From Nannobrachium achirus (Eukaryota > Chordata > Actinopteri > Myctophiformes > Myctophidae), in assembly GCA_963921795.1 (NCBI GenBank), contig OY997661.1, positions 42,189,466 to 42,253,465 on the forward strand: 64,000 nucleotides of DNA. Direction: 5' to 3'. The notes beneath the pieces were generated by a model that had not been told where the DNA came from, made no database searches, and worked only from the letters and a program-made list of their open reading frames with translations. This document shows, in pieces, positions 10,608-19,129 of the stretch. The first letter of the stretch is position 1, and every line of letters begins with the position of its first letter. The translations under genes were made by a program, and so were the position numbers.

Positions 10608-11204
10608 CAATCCCACTGTGCATATTTGGGCACAGCCGGCAGTCGAAGATGACAGGTCGATGGCTAAGCGCCAGCGCGGTGCCCGTTGCGATCGCATCAG
10701 CACAACGTGGGCGGTATTGTCAGAACCCGTACATCCACTCACAAGTGATTTTCGAGGGAGCTCCCACGTCGTCATGGCATGTGTTCGAGGCTGAGGAAGT
10801 TACGGCGACTTTGCTTTGTTTAGTTGTCACGCGCTTCTTGGTCTACCATGCCATGTACAGGTTTGAGTTTGGTATGTTGTAGTACTCTGGACTGTGATAG
10901 TAAAACAAACAGTGACCTGTTTTGGAGAGTGTTATGAGTAATGAGAGGAAAAACTGCAGTTTTGTTTATGTAATCAACCTGACTTTGAACACCGGTCTTA
11001 ATGGATGGGAAATCATCCAATGAGATTCCCCTGTGGCCAGGGACGTGCTGGGCCCCTGATTCAGCCCGGGAAAAAGAGTTGTAGAGGCCCTCATTGCGCG
11101 CTATAGAGAGAGATCTCTCTCTATAGCGCTGCTGCTACTCAAAGATTTGCCGTTTCAGACAAGTGACAAGCCAGTGGGCCAATTACTGTACATGAGTTAT
11201 ATTT

Positions 11205-11461
11205 CGTCGTTGTCGGGTGGAAACCTTGTATGTCCAAAACCGTTTGTTTTGTATTTATCATTTTAAAAATGATTTAAACTAGTGAAAACTGCCGATCTAC
11301 ATGCACACAACGCCTCGCACCGCGAGGCGTTGTGTGCTTGTAGATCTGCTGTTTTCACTACTTTTGTGCAACGGCCTTGTATGATGAAGCAGTGCTTTGC
11401 TTTGCGAAAAAAATTATAAATTTGAAACTTGGAGATACAAGGTTTCTGCCCGACAGTGACG
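11205..11461 (+). mobile_element. family P element copy 2, 4-bp TSD
   Basis: It runs from CGTCGTTGTCGGGTGGAAAC to GTTTCTGCCCGACAGTGACG with ATTT on both sides. Imperfect ~40-bp TIRs surround a central palindrome. The superfamily is not determined; the duplications seen are all four A/T bases. Confidence 0.8.
11280..11360. repeat. palindrome module copy 10 (near perfect)
   Basis: Arms TAGTGAAAACTGCCGATCTA and TAGATCTGCTGTTTTCACTA. Inner stem CACACAACGCCTCGC/GCGAGGCGTTGTGTG. Confidence 0.92.
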
Positions 11462-11833
11462 ATTTACTTTGTTGGCCACCCAGCCCCCAAAATGGAACGA
11501 AGGCTGACATTTTATTTTTAATTTTGTCCTAATGGCCGGCCTGGGCCGGCCGGGAATGAACCGGCCGTTCGGGAGTTGTCCCGCTTTTCCCAATGGCCAG
11601 CACGTCCCTGCCTGTGGCCAAGGTTGTCAGCGCTACTACAGTACATTCAATCCCCATTGGATACGACCCAGGTCAAAGCAACAATGTAACGACCCGATTC
11701 AAACTCAAATGTGTTGAAAACAAACAACTAGTACTCAGTAAAAAAGGGAATCTCCCATTGGCCACCAAAAGTAGGCTTGGATTCTTTTTCTTCCCTTTTT
11801 CATACTTCTCTGTAACTTTGGAAATATCATTAT

Positions 11834-12073
11834 CGTCGTTGTCAGGTGGAAACCTTGTATGTCCAAAACCGTTCGTTTTTATATTTATCGTTTTAAAAAT
11901 CTAAACTAGTGAAAATAGCCGATCTACAAGCACTACAAGTGCTTGTAGATCAGCTATTTTCAGCTATATATTGCTTTGTGCAATAGTCTTGTGTGATGAA
12001 CCAGGGCTTTACTTTACGGAAAAAGGTACAAATTTGAAACTTGGAGATATGAGGTTTCTGCCCGACAGTGACG
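11834..12073 (+). mobile_element. family P element copy 3, 4-bp TSD
   Basis: CGTCGTTGTCAGGTGGAAAC to GTTTCTGCCCGACAGTGACG, flanked by TTAT on both sides. The central palindrome is shortened (11911-11961). Confidence 0.8.
11911..11961. repeat. palindrome module copy 11 (short)
   Basis: GAAAATAGCCGATCTACAAG and CTTGTAGATCAGCTATTTTC are separated by CACTACAAGTG. The GC-rich inner stem has been lost. Confidence 0.9.
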
Positions 12074-12076
12074 TTA

Positions 12077-12140
12077 TACTGCTGTGCTGCCTCAGGGCGA
12101 CTGATTTTCCCCCTTGGGATAATAAAGGTATCTATCTATC
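12077..12140 (+). mobile_element. LINE 3' tail fragment
   Basis: CTTGGGATAATAAAGGTATC followed by TATCTATC is a typical fish LINE 3' end. It matches the reverse complement of 63711-63775. Confidence 0.6.
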
Positions 12141-13378
12141 AGTCTGGGTTACTTCTGCTAAACTTGGTTAATCCTGTATAACGGCAACTCGTGTCACCAA
12201 TTACCCTTTCCTCAGAGCAGCTCCACATCATCAATAATGTTCATGGTATCCTGTAGCGTAATGATATGTATTTGTTTGGTGTTACTAGTTGCATCACAGA
12301 TGGTACAGGCAAACAGTCAGCGTCAAGCAGCATAACCCCCAACCACTCCCATGTTAAAGCGGCGGTGCCATAGTTCTGTACTTTTTCTGGTTTTCGTGTG
12401 TCTAGGAGGTTGACAGTACTTCATTAGACCCCCTGGTGTGGTTGTCATGAGCAAGTATGTATTCCCTTTGTATTTGGAGTTTCTTCCTGGAGGCCGACAC
12501 CTTGTGGGTCAAAAGTGCAGATCCAAAAAAATCATGGCACTGCATCTTTAAGGGAAAAAAACTGCTGATGCGCCCGCATCACGCTTGTATTCAACGCATG
12601 GGGTTCACCCTGCTCAACTGTCACCCAGTAGTGATACGCACTAACCAACGGGACAGACCTAAACGCTGGAAGAACGGCACTTTGTCGACACTTGACACTG
12701 CCATCGGCTACTCAAGTGCCAAAGTTCAAAGGAACGGCAGGAAATGCAGCTACTTAGGCCCGCGTTATTACAAGCCTTATGTGTGACCGTACCAGGGGTG
12801 TTGTTGGCTGGAATATTCATGAAGCTTTCCCGGAAGAGAAAGATCCCATGAATGGCCGCTAGTTGCGCTGTTTTCCCCCCGCGAGGGACCAAAAAGATTT
12901 TTTCCGCACTGGACCCCATTCATTTTCCTCTTTGATTTTCTAACCTTAATAAACATCGTCATAAATACTTTATGGTTCCTGTCGCTAGTGAAAAACTGCC
13001 TTTCAATTACCATGATATGCGTTTTGTGCAAATATGGTCCCATTTATGTTAATATTGATGATAAAGTTGTGGGGGGCGTGGCCAACTAAACTGATACCAG
13101 CCGGCTGTGCCGGCTGTGTTCTTCTTCGTGTGCTGTTCGGGAGGCTCCGACCACATTCTCCCATGTATCCCTGCGGTTGCACGTGACCGTTGGCAGCCAA
13201 TAGCATTCCTTATGATTCCTGGGGTACCATTCAAACAATGATGGCGACACCCATACAAGGGACAAAAAAAGCGTCATTTTCGCCGCATAGAAACCAATGG
13301 CTTCGCACCGTCCATATTGTTTTTACAGTCTATGGACCGTACCCAGAGTGTCACCAAAATGTGTCATCTTTCTTTAAC
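12141..13378. other. no recognised gene or repeat
   Basis: This lies downstream of gpbar1 on its minus-strand reading. It probably contains the 3' UTR of gpbar1 close to 13379. I saw a small GC-rich inverted motif (GCCGGCTGTGCCGGC at about 13101) and no convincing coding frame. Confidence 0.5.
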
Positions 13379-13719
13379 TTAGAGTGCAACTTCCTCCGTT
13401 CCCTGCAGGACCCTCCGTCTCCAGCGGTCCCGCAGCTTCTGGACGAGTTTGCACGCGGGCTCCGTGTACTTCCTGTTGGCCAGGCCGAGCACCAGCGGCA
13501 CCACGGCCATGCTCCCGATGCCCGTGCACGACAGCACGATGTGCGTGGTGTGGCTCCACCGGGACTCGCTGAGCAGGAACACCACGCACACGTGCATGTA
13601 GATGATGTAGGGCACCCAGCAGGCGAGGAACGTCAGCGACACGGCCACGACGCAGCGCGTGTAGCGCAGGTTGAGCCGGTGCTCCTGGTCTGACGTCTGT
13701 CCGCTGCCCCGCTCCAGGC
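13379..13719 (-). CDS. gpbar1: gpbar1 exon 4 (ICL3 end, TM6, TM7, C-tail)
   Basis: It begins GC CTG GAG CGG GGC after acceptor GCACAG. It encodes TM6 (VVAVSLTFLACWVPYI), TM7 ending in GLANRKYTEP, and a short tail ending GTEEVAL before TAA at 13379-13381. Residues 241-244 (LERG) repeat the preceding ERG and derive from the intron-3 insertion. Confidence 0.9.
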
Positions 13720-16700
13720 CTGTGCAAAAAAAAAATCGATTTACTATATTATCGTGACTGACTTTATTTGGCTGCATTGATTTGAAGTATACGATTCAAC
13801 TTTTAATGTTTTATATTGTTTAGAATTGTTTTAAAATGTTTCAATATAAAAAAAGCTGTAATTTTTGGGGAAAAATCGCAATAATCGTGATTCGAATCGC
13901 AAAAATCGCAGGAAAGCGCAATAATCGTGATATAATCGAATCGTCACCCTATGTGAATCGAAATCGAATCAAATCGGGAGGTAAGTGAATCGTCACAGGC
14001 AGTGTTGATTTCGTCGACTAAAACTATGACGAAAAATGTGTGTCGACTGCGTTTTTTTCACTGATGAAAACTAAATAAAAACTAAATAAAAACTAAGCTG
14101 TGATGACTAAAACTAAGAATAAATATATTGACAATTTCGTCAACAAAATAAAAACTAGACTAGTGGAGAAGAGAGTCATTTTATGTTTGGTTGCTCTCAG
14201 GTGTTGCTTGCTGAAAATAGCAGATCTACAAGCTCACAACGTGTCGCGCTGCGACGCGTTGTGAGCTTGTAGATCGGCTATTTTCAGCACGCAACCAAGT
14301 GTAAAATCAGTCATTACGATGCCATCAAGGCCTGCCAAAATACCCTTTAGTTGACTAAATCAACTGTAGATTTAGTCAACCAAAATCTCATGATATTTAA
14401 TCGACTAAATTTAGACTAAAACTAAAACTTTTCAGGAGACTAAATTATGACTAAAACTAAATGAGATTTTATTCAAAAGACTATGACTAAAACTAAATCA
14501 AAATTTGCTGTCAAAAACAACACTGGTCACAGGCCTACCCCGCTCCACGGCACGGTGCAGCCGGCAGATGTCCCTCATCTGCCCGCGGGTGATGAACAGC
14601 ACGCGGCCCGTCATGCCCAGGATGGAGACGATGGCGGGCAGCAGGATGCCGTACACCTCCAGGTAGATGAACGCGTTGGGGAAGACCCGGCGGTACGAGC
14701 AGCAGGTGCTGCCGTTCGCCGAGCAGTTGTTGGCCGCCGCCGGCGGCCACTCGGCCCTCCCGCCGCCGCCCGCGCAGCAGCCGTTCCACTCCGTCCCCAG
14801 CCAGTTGTTCCACCTGTTGGTGAAATTCAGATCAATCAATAATCAATGAGAAAATGAGGTATTAGGTCATACATGGGCAACTGGCGGCCACATGCGGCCC
14901 CCACCTTCGCTTAATGCAGGTTAATACCGGAATACTGATTGATGTATTATTGATTTCAGCTGTTACAATTCCAAACATGACCTGCTTTCATTCCGGTAGT
15001 CTATATTAGTAGCTTAATGACTATCCGGTAGTAGTATTAAAATGTATTTTTTTATGTCCAATGTATTTGTATTTAAGTTCATACATTTAACATGAGTAGC
15101 CTATATAACTAAATGTGTTTGAAAGTAAATCAAAATGTTACATTTCAGGATTCCAATTAAAAAAGAACAACAAATAATTCAGGATTCCAATCCAAAAGAA
15201 GCTAAAATAGCCGATCTACAAGCTCAAAACGCATTGCAGCGCAATGCGTTTTGAGCTTGTAGATCTGCTATTTTTGCTTATTTTGTATGAGATATGCAAT
15301 GCGGCCCTCTGGAGTGAAGGTGGAAATAAAGTGGCCCTCGCCATCATCAAAGTTGCCCACCCCTGTATTAGGTGGTGGTGGTTAATGCTTTGCGTAACAT
15401 GATATCATGGACAGACGTACAGTTTAACACTCTGGTCAGTGGTAAAGTAGTTCTGCAGGCATTGTGAGACACCAGAGTGTGGTTTCAAGGCCTCTGGGAC
15501 GAGCTTTACCATAACAAGATAGGCTTTACCAAAACAATTGTTACTGAGGCCCACTGAAGGCCTTTCGACTCCTAACCAGGCAAGGAATTTCGTCATGTTA
15601 GAGGCAATGCCACTTGGCCTTTGGTGTTGTGTCTTTCTTCTGTGAAATTAATAAATTGGTATTTACAATCTGATCCATGCTCAGCCCTGCACCAATCAAA
15701 GATACCGGATTGGTTTAAAAATGGGGACTCTGCAAAAGACACTGGTGTCTACATGTTGGCAAGACAGAGACAGAGGAGAAAGTGGTACAGTCAGCTGGGG
15801 CATTAAGGTCACTGTGGCCTCAGGTCATGCCATTGGTTTGAGGGGCACAAGGCCAAACTGAGGGGCAACGATGGCCATGGCCTTCATGGCCTCCCTGAAA
15901 TTCCTGCCCTGCTCCTATCATTAGCATCATCATAAAGACCTAGATATTAATATAATCAATGAACACATGATCTACTTACATGGGCAACTGGCGGCCCGGG
16001 GGCCACATGCGGCCCCCACCTTCACTTAATGCGGCCCACAGGTTAATATTGGAATACTGATATATTATTGATTTCAGCTGTTATAATTCCAAACATGGAA
16101 AAAATGACCAGCTTTAATTACTTCAGTCTATATTAGTAGCTAAATGACTAGTATTAAAATGTTATTGTATTTTTTATGTCCAATGTATTTGTATTTAAGT
16201 TCATAAAGTTAACATAAGAACATATAAATGTATTTGGAATTTTAAAACAGAAGGAAAAAAAAGTTACTTTTCGGGATTCCAATTCAAAAATAGTAGATCT
16301 ACAAGCTCAAAAAGGCTATTTTTGCTATGTGTATGCATTGTGGCCCTCTGGAGTGAGTCGTGTGAAAATGTAGTGGCCCTCTCCATCATCAAAGTTGCCC
16401 ACCCCTCTACTCTAATAACGTCACACATAATCAAATCATTGATAATATATAATCTACTACACACCCGAACGCCGGCAGGGACGCGTAGAGCAGCGGCGGC
16501 GCCCAGACCGCCAGCAGCGCCAGCGGGAAGCTGCGGTGCAGCCACAGGCTGCTGTAGTGCAGCGGGCTGACGATGCACATGTAGCGCTCGTAGTGGACCA
16601 TCACCAGGTTGAAGAGGAACGCCAGGAAGAGGAAGTTGGGGAAGATGTGCACCATCATGCAGGAGCTGAAGCTGAGGTGACGGTTGAGCCCCATCCAGGG

Positions 16701-19014
16701 GATGAACGGGAGCGCCACCTGTGGTAGATTATATATTATCATGATTGATTATGTGTGTAGAGTAGGGCATTCACCAAATATTCGAATATCAAAGTCACTA
16801 TTTCACCAAAGTCGAACCTTTTTTTTCTCTCTCTTTAGAAAATATATAATTTATAAAGCTTGTCTAGATAGGAAGTCATAAGAATGAGTTGTCAATGGTT
16901 CTCAAACCTTTTTAGGCCGTGACCCCCGAAATAAACATATTTGAACTGGGAGTGGGGACCCCCACCCTGACAAGCACTTGGAATTGTAGGTATTACATTT
17001 AATGTGACTCGGTTCTGCAGATAAATATTGTGAAAATAGCAGATCTACATGCTGAGCATGTAGATCGGCTATTTTCACAATGTTCGCCTGTTGCTTACTT
17101 AATATTTGACAGTTTGGCCAGTCCTGTCGAATATTCGACTATTAGAATAATTTGAGGTCGAATAATTCGAATACTAAAAATCACTATTCGTGAATGCCCT
17201 AGTGTAGAGTAGATCATGTGTTCATTGATTATATTAATATCTAGTTCTTATGATACATCATTGATACGGGATAGCTTGTAAGAGCCTAGATCAGGGGTTC
17301 CCAAACCTTTTTGGCTCAGGACACCCCTATAAATATTATTTTCCCCTACATTATATTCATAGTTTTCACTCCCAAAACCTTATATTTATGCCATATTTTT
17401 GCGATTATGTTGCAAGGAAAACGTTGAGATAATAGCCATTTTGATTAGAACTGACTGAAAATAACTTTTGGACTTCAAGTTTAAATGATACTAAATATTG
17501 TGTCCAAATGAATTCCAGATATTATCAAATTATCTTGCGGCACCCCTGGACTGCCGTCACGGCACCCCAGGGTGCACCGTCACCCACTTTGAAAACCCCT
17601 GGTCTAGATGTCTCACTAGGACTGAGTAGCTATTGTTTTGGTAAAGCCTATCTTATCTTACAGCTCGTCCCAGAGGCCTTGGAGCCACACAGTATAATTC
17701 TAGTGTTTGACCATTCTTCTTGGCAGAATTACTTTACCAAAGACCAGAGTGTTAAACTGTACTTCTGTCCATGATATCATGTTACATAAAGCATAAACCT
17801 GTGTCGATTTTGTCGACTAAAATGTTTTTTTGTCTACTGCGTTTTTTTCACTGACGAAAACAAAATAAAAACTAAATAAGAACTAAGCTGTGATGACTAA
17901 AACTAAGACTAAATATATTGACAATTTCGTCAACAAAATAAAAACTAGACTAAAATGTTGGGGAGGGACTGGTGGGGAAGAGAGTCATTTTATGTTTGGT
18001 TGCATGCTCTCCGCGCTGTGACGCGTTGTGAGCTTGTAGATCGGCTATTTTCAGCACGCAACCAAGTGTAAAATCAGTCACTCATTATGATGCCATCAAG
18101 GCCTGCCAAAATACAATTTAGTCGACGAAATCAACTGTAGATTTAGTCGCCTAAAATCTTATGACATTATGACATTGCTGTCAAAAATAACACTGTCATA
18201 AACACCACCACCTCCTAATACATTGCCTTGTCTCCTCATTTTCCCATTGACAGGGTTCCCACACATTTTTACCAATTAATTTCCAAAACTTTTCCAGAAT
18301 ATTTAACCCAATTTCCAGGAATCTATAACAATAATTCAGCTCAATAACAAGTCGCTTACTCCTATGCACAATGCCCAAAGACAGATAGTGTATGCCAGTG
18401 GTTCTCAACCTTTTCAGACTGTGACCCCCCAAATAATCATATTTTAACTGGGGACCCGGACCCTGACGAGCACTAAGAGTTGAGGAATTTTGTATAACAC
18501 GTTTCTATTGTGAAAATAGCAGATCTACATGCTCACAACGCCTCGCAACATGTAGATCGGCTATTTTCACAATTTCTGCCTCCATATATTTGACAATTTG
18601 GCCAATGCTGAATTTGTCATTTCAGAGGTATTAACAAAATCAATAACCAAAGACAATGCATATCTATTTTTTTCCAGGACCTTCCAGGACCCTTGATCAA
18701 TTCCCAAACCTTTCCCGTACTGGAAAAATATTGTTCTAATTTAAAAATATTTCCAGGAATTTCATGACCGTGGGAAACCCTGCATTGACTATCGATCGAT
18801 CTGAATTCCCACCACACACACGCACCCCCGTGCACAGGTCGGCCACCAGCAGGCTGAGGAAGAAGTAGTTGGGCGTGTTGTGGAGCTGGCGGTTCCACGC
18901 GATGCCCAGGATGATGACCAGGTTGGCCAGGATGATGGAGGTGGACAGGGGCACCGTGATGATGTAGATGAGCTCCTCCTCGGAGAGGAGAGACTGGGAG
19001 TCGTTGCAGTCCAT
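13379..19014 (-). CDS. gpbar1: G protein-coupled bile acid receptor 1 (TGR5), four coding exons
   Basis: Class A GPCR that in vertebrates senses bile acids at the plasma membrane and signals through Gs and cAMP. Exons, in gene order: 18826-19014, 16465-16718, 14539-14813, 13379-13719. They join to 352 codons plus TAA with no stops, and all introns are GT-AG (phases 0, 2, 1). Human GPBAR1 is 330 aa. Recognisable blocks are ILGIAWNRQL (TM1 end), SSCMMVHIFPNF (TM3, disulfide Cys83), the ERY motif at 107-109, LLYASLPAFGW, YLEVYGILLPA (TM5), DICRLHRAV (ICL3) and GLANRKY (TM7 end). An N-glycosylation sequon (NDS) lies at residue 4. The start is the ATG before DCNDSQSLL; upstream sequence in frame is UTR-like. 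Human GPBAR1 coding sequence is uninterrupted (recalled knowledge), so the three introns are odd. All three look transposon-derived. ECL2 is longer than in human, with extra Cys and Asn-X-Ser/Thr sites. Confidence 0.93.
14000..14525. mobile_element. hAT-like MITE, family E (CAGTGTTGATTTCGTCGAC), inside intron 3
   Basis: TSD GTCACAGG at 13992-13999 and 14526-14533. The interior is rich in GACTAAAACTA and carries palindrome copy 12. Confidence 0.9.
14210..14288. repeat. palindrome module copy 12
   Basis: Arms GCTGAAAATAGCAGATCTAC and GTAGATCGGCTATTTTCAGC. Inner stem CTCACAACG/CGTTGTGAG and GTCGC/GCGAC. Confidence 0.92.
14539..14813 (-). CDS. gpbar1: gpbar1 exon 3 (ECL2, TM5, ICL3 start)
   Basis: It starts G|TGG AAC AAC after acceptor CCAACAG. 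The encoded ECL2 is Cys/Gly/Ala-rich, followed by VFPNAFIYLEVYGILLPA (TM5) and MRDICRLHRAVERG. It ends in phase 1 at donor GTAGGC. The last bases, GAGCGGGG, are repeated at the start of exon 4, as expected for a target-site duplication. Confidence 0.9.
14868..15365. mobile_element. hAT-like MITE, family F (CATGGGCAACTGGCGG), in intron 2
   Basis: The ends CATACATGGGCAACTGG and AGTTGCCCACCCCTG have TSD TATTAGGT at 14860-14867 and 15366-15373. It contains palindrome copy 13. Confidence 0.88.
15201..15276. repeat. palindrome module copy 13
   Basis: Arms GCTAAAATAGCCGATCTACA and GTAGATCTGCTATTTTTGC. The inner stem CTCAAAACGCATTGC/GCAATGCGTTTTGAG differs from other copies but remains fully complementary. 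Confidence 0.92.
15577..15911. mobile_element. hAT-like MITE, family M (CAGGCAAGGAATTTC), in intron 2
   Basis: The ends CAGGCAAGGAATTTC and GAAATTCCTGCCCTG have TSD CTCCTAAC/CTCCTATC (one mismatch). It has no palindrome. Confidence 0.82.
15979..16405. mobile_element. hAT-like MITE, family F, second copy in intron 2
   Basis: CATGGGCAACTGGCGGCCCG to AAGTTGCCCACCCC. The TSD TCTACTTA/TCTACTCT is imperfect. Its palindrome (16285-16324) has lost most of one arm. Confidence 0.82.
16285..16324. repeat. palindrome module copy 14 (deleted)
   Basis: CAAAAATAGTAGATCTACAA is followed directly by the outer right arm GGCTATTTTTG. Confidence 0.75.
16465..16718 (-). CDS. gpbar1: gpbar1 exon 2 (TM2 end, TM3, TM4)
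   Basis: It begins GTG GCG CTC (VALP) after acceptor ACCACAG and ends in phase 2 after TTC GG, before donor GTGTGT. It encodes the TM3 Cys83, the ERY motif and the TM4 block LLYASLPAF. The exon is flanked on both sides by near-identical AT-rich sequences in inverted orientation, because introns 1 and 2 are inverted copies of each other. Confidence 0.9.
16763..17201. mobile_element. hAT-like MITE, family B, in intron 1
   Basis: TAGGGCATTCACC to GTGAATGCCCTA, with exact TSD GTGTAGAG at 16755-16762 and 17202-17209. It contains palindrome copy 15. It lacks the TTAA insertion present in the copy at 2707-3472. Confidence 0.9.
17027..17081. repeat. palindrome module copy 15
   Basis: Arms ATTGTGAAAATAGCAGATCT and AGATCGGCTATTTTCACAAT. 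The inner part is reduced to ACATGCT/GAGCATGT. Confidence 0.9.
17292..17601. mobile_element. hAT-like MITE, family G (CAGGGGTTCCCAAACC), in intron 1
   Basis: The TSD is GCCTAGAT/GTCTAGAT (one mismatch). It lacks the family P insertion found in the sister copy 24573-25050, so it documents the empty site. Confidence 0.85.
17799..18195. mobile_element. hAT-like MITE, family E, in intron 1
   Basis: CTGTGTCGATTTTGTCGAC to AATAACACTG. TSD GCATAAAC/TCATAAAC (one mismatch). It contains only the right half of the palindrome (18014-18053). Confidence 0.82.
18014..18053. repeat. palindrome module copy 16 (right half only)
   Basis: TGTGACGCGTTGTGAGCTTG then TAGATCGGCTATTTTCAGC, without the left arm. 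Confidence 0.75.
18252..18781. mobile_element. hAT-like MITE, family L (AGGGTTCCCAC), in intron 1
   Basis: AGGGTTCCCACACATTTTT to CCGTGGGAAACCCT. TSD CCATTGAC/GCATTGAC (one mismatch). A further GTGGTTCTCAACC-type MITE with palindrome copy 17 is nested inside. Confidence 0.8.
18507..18573. repeat. palindrome module copy 17
   Basis: Arms ATTGTGAAAATAGCAGATCT and AGATCGGCTATTTTCACAAT. The inner stem is partly deleted. Confidence 0.88.
18826..19014 (-). CDS. gpbar1: gpbar1 exon 1 (N-terminus, TM1, start of TM2)
   Basis: This exon has 63 codons from ATG at 19012-19014 to the Gly before donor GTGCGT. The N-terminus is short and carries an NDS sequon. TM1 follows (IITVPLSTSIILANLVIILG), then FFLSLLVADLCTG at the TM2 start. 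The donor lies only a few bases from the terminus of the element that forms intron 1. Confidence 0.9.
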
Positions 19015-19129
19015 CGTAGAACCGAAGACCACCTTGGTCTTCTTCCTTCCGCCTCGGAGCCTGCCGTCCTCTTCTCCACTCCCATCAATGAGGAGCCACA
19101 CTGTATGGATGTCAGGTAAGAGTTGTGCA

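Larger units (their letters stand above)
11038..11610. mobile_element. hAT-like MITE, family H (CAGGGACGTGCTGGGCC), hosting a family P element
   Basis: The ends CAGGGACGTGCTGGGCC and GGCCAGCACGTCCCTG have TSD CCTGTGGC at 11030-11037 and 11611-11618. The family P copy at 11205-11461 is nested inside. Confidence 0.87.
13715..14537. mobile_element. gpbar1 intron 3: hAT-like element with TIR and 8-bp TSD
   Basis: In gene orientation the element starts TAGGCCTGTGAC and ends GTGCACAGGCCTG. These termini are inverted repeats differing at the first base. The target duplication CCCCGCTC (plus strand) is at 13707-13714 and 14538-14545. The donor GT is made by the last G of one duplication copy and the first T of the element. 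The acceptor ACAG lies inside the other terminus. A second MITE (14000-14525, TSD GTCACAGG) is nested in it. Confidence 0.85.
14814..16464 (+). mobile_element. gpbar1 intron 2: the same element as intron 1, inverted
   Basis: The ends are TGTTGGTGAAATTCAGATCA and TGTAGTAGATTATATATTAT. Backbone pieces match intron 1 in reverse complement, for example the run from GTAACATGATATCATGGACA through AAGATAGGCTTTACCAAAAC, and CTAGATATTAATATAATCAA. Three later hAT-like insertions (14868-15365, 15577-15911, 15979-16405) enlarge it to 1.65 kb. Without them it is about 380 bp. Confidence 0.8.
16719..18825 (-). mobile_element. gpbar1 intron 1: transposon-derived intron with four nested MITEs
   Basis: The backbone of about 400 bp is left after removing four nested insertions (16763-17201, 17292-17601, 17799-18195, 18252-18781). 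It is a DNA element with ends TGTGGTGGGAATTCAGATC and TGTGGTAGATTATATATTAT. Its reverse complement matches intron 2 along the whole backbone, and its right half matches 1-272. GGTG occurs at both exon junctions, which may be a short target duplication. However, splice consensus could mimic this. Confidence 0.8.

Noticed and set aside
12457-12786. 109-codon plus-strand open frame
   Set aside because: No homology, no splice context and an unremarkable composition.
13190-13693. Plus-strand 167-codon open frame opposite gpbar1 exon 4
   Set aside because: Antisense shadow of a GC-rich real exon. The minus strand gives a clear TM6-TM7 sequence.
14483-14842. Plus-strand frame opposite gpbar1 exon 3
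   Set aside because: Antisense shadow of ECL2/TM5, with no homology of its own.
16719-18825. Short target duplication GGTG at introns 1 and 2 as proof of insertion
   Set aside because: GGTG overlaps normal splice-junction consensus, so it is recorded as compatible only. The main evidence is the inverted-copy relationship.
13379-19014. Reading the receptor as an odorant or other rhodopsin-type receptor
   Set aside because: GIAWNRQL, YLEVYGILLPA, DICRLHRAV and GLANRKY match GPBAR1 specifically, and MAYDRY-type odorant motifs are absent.
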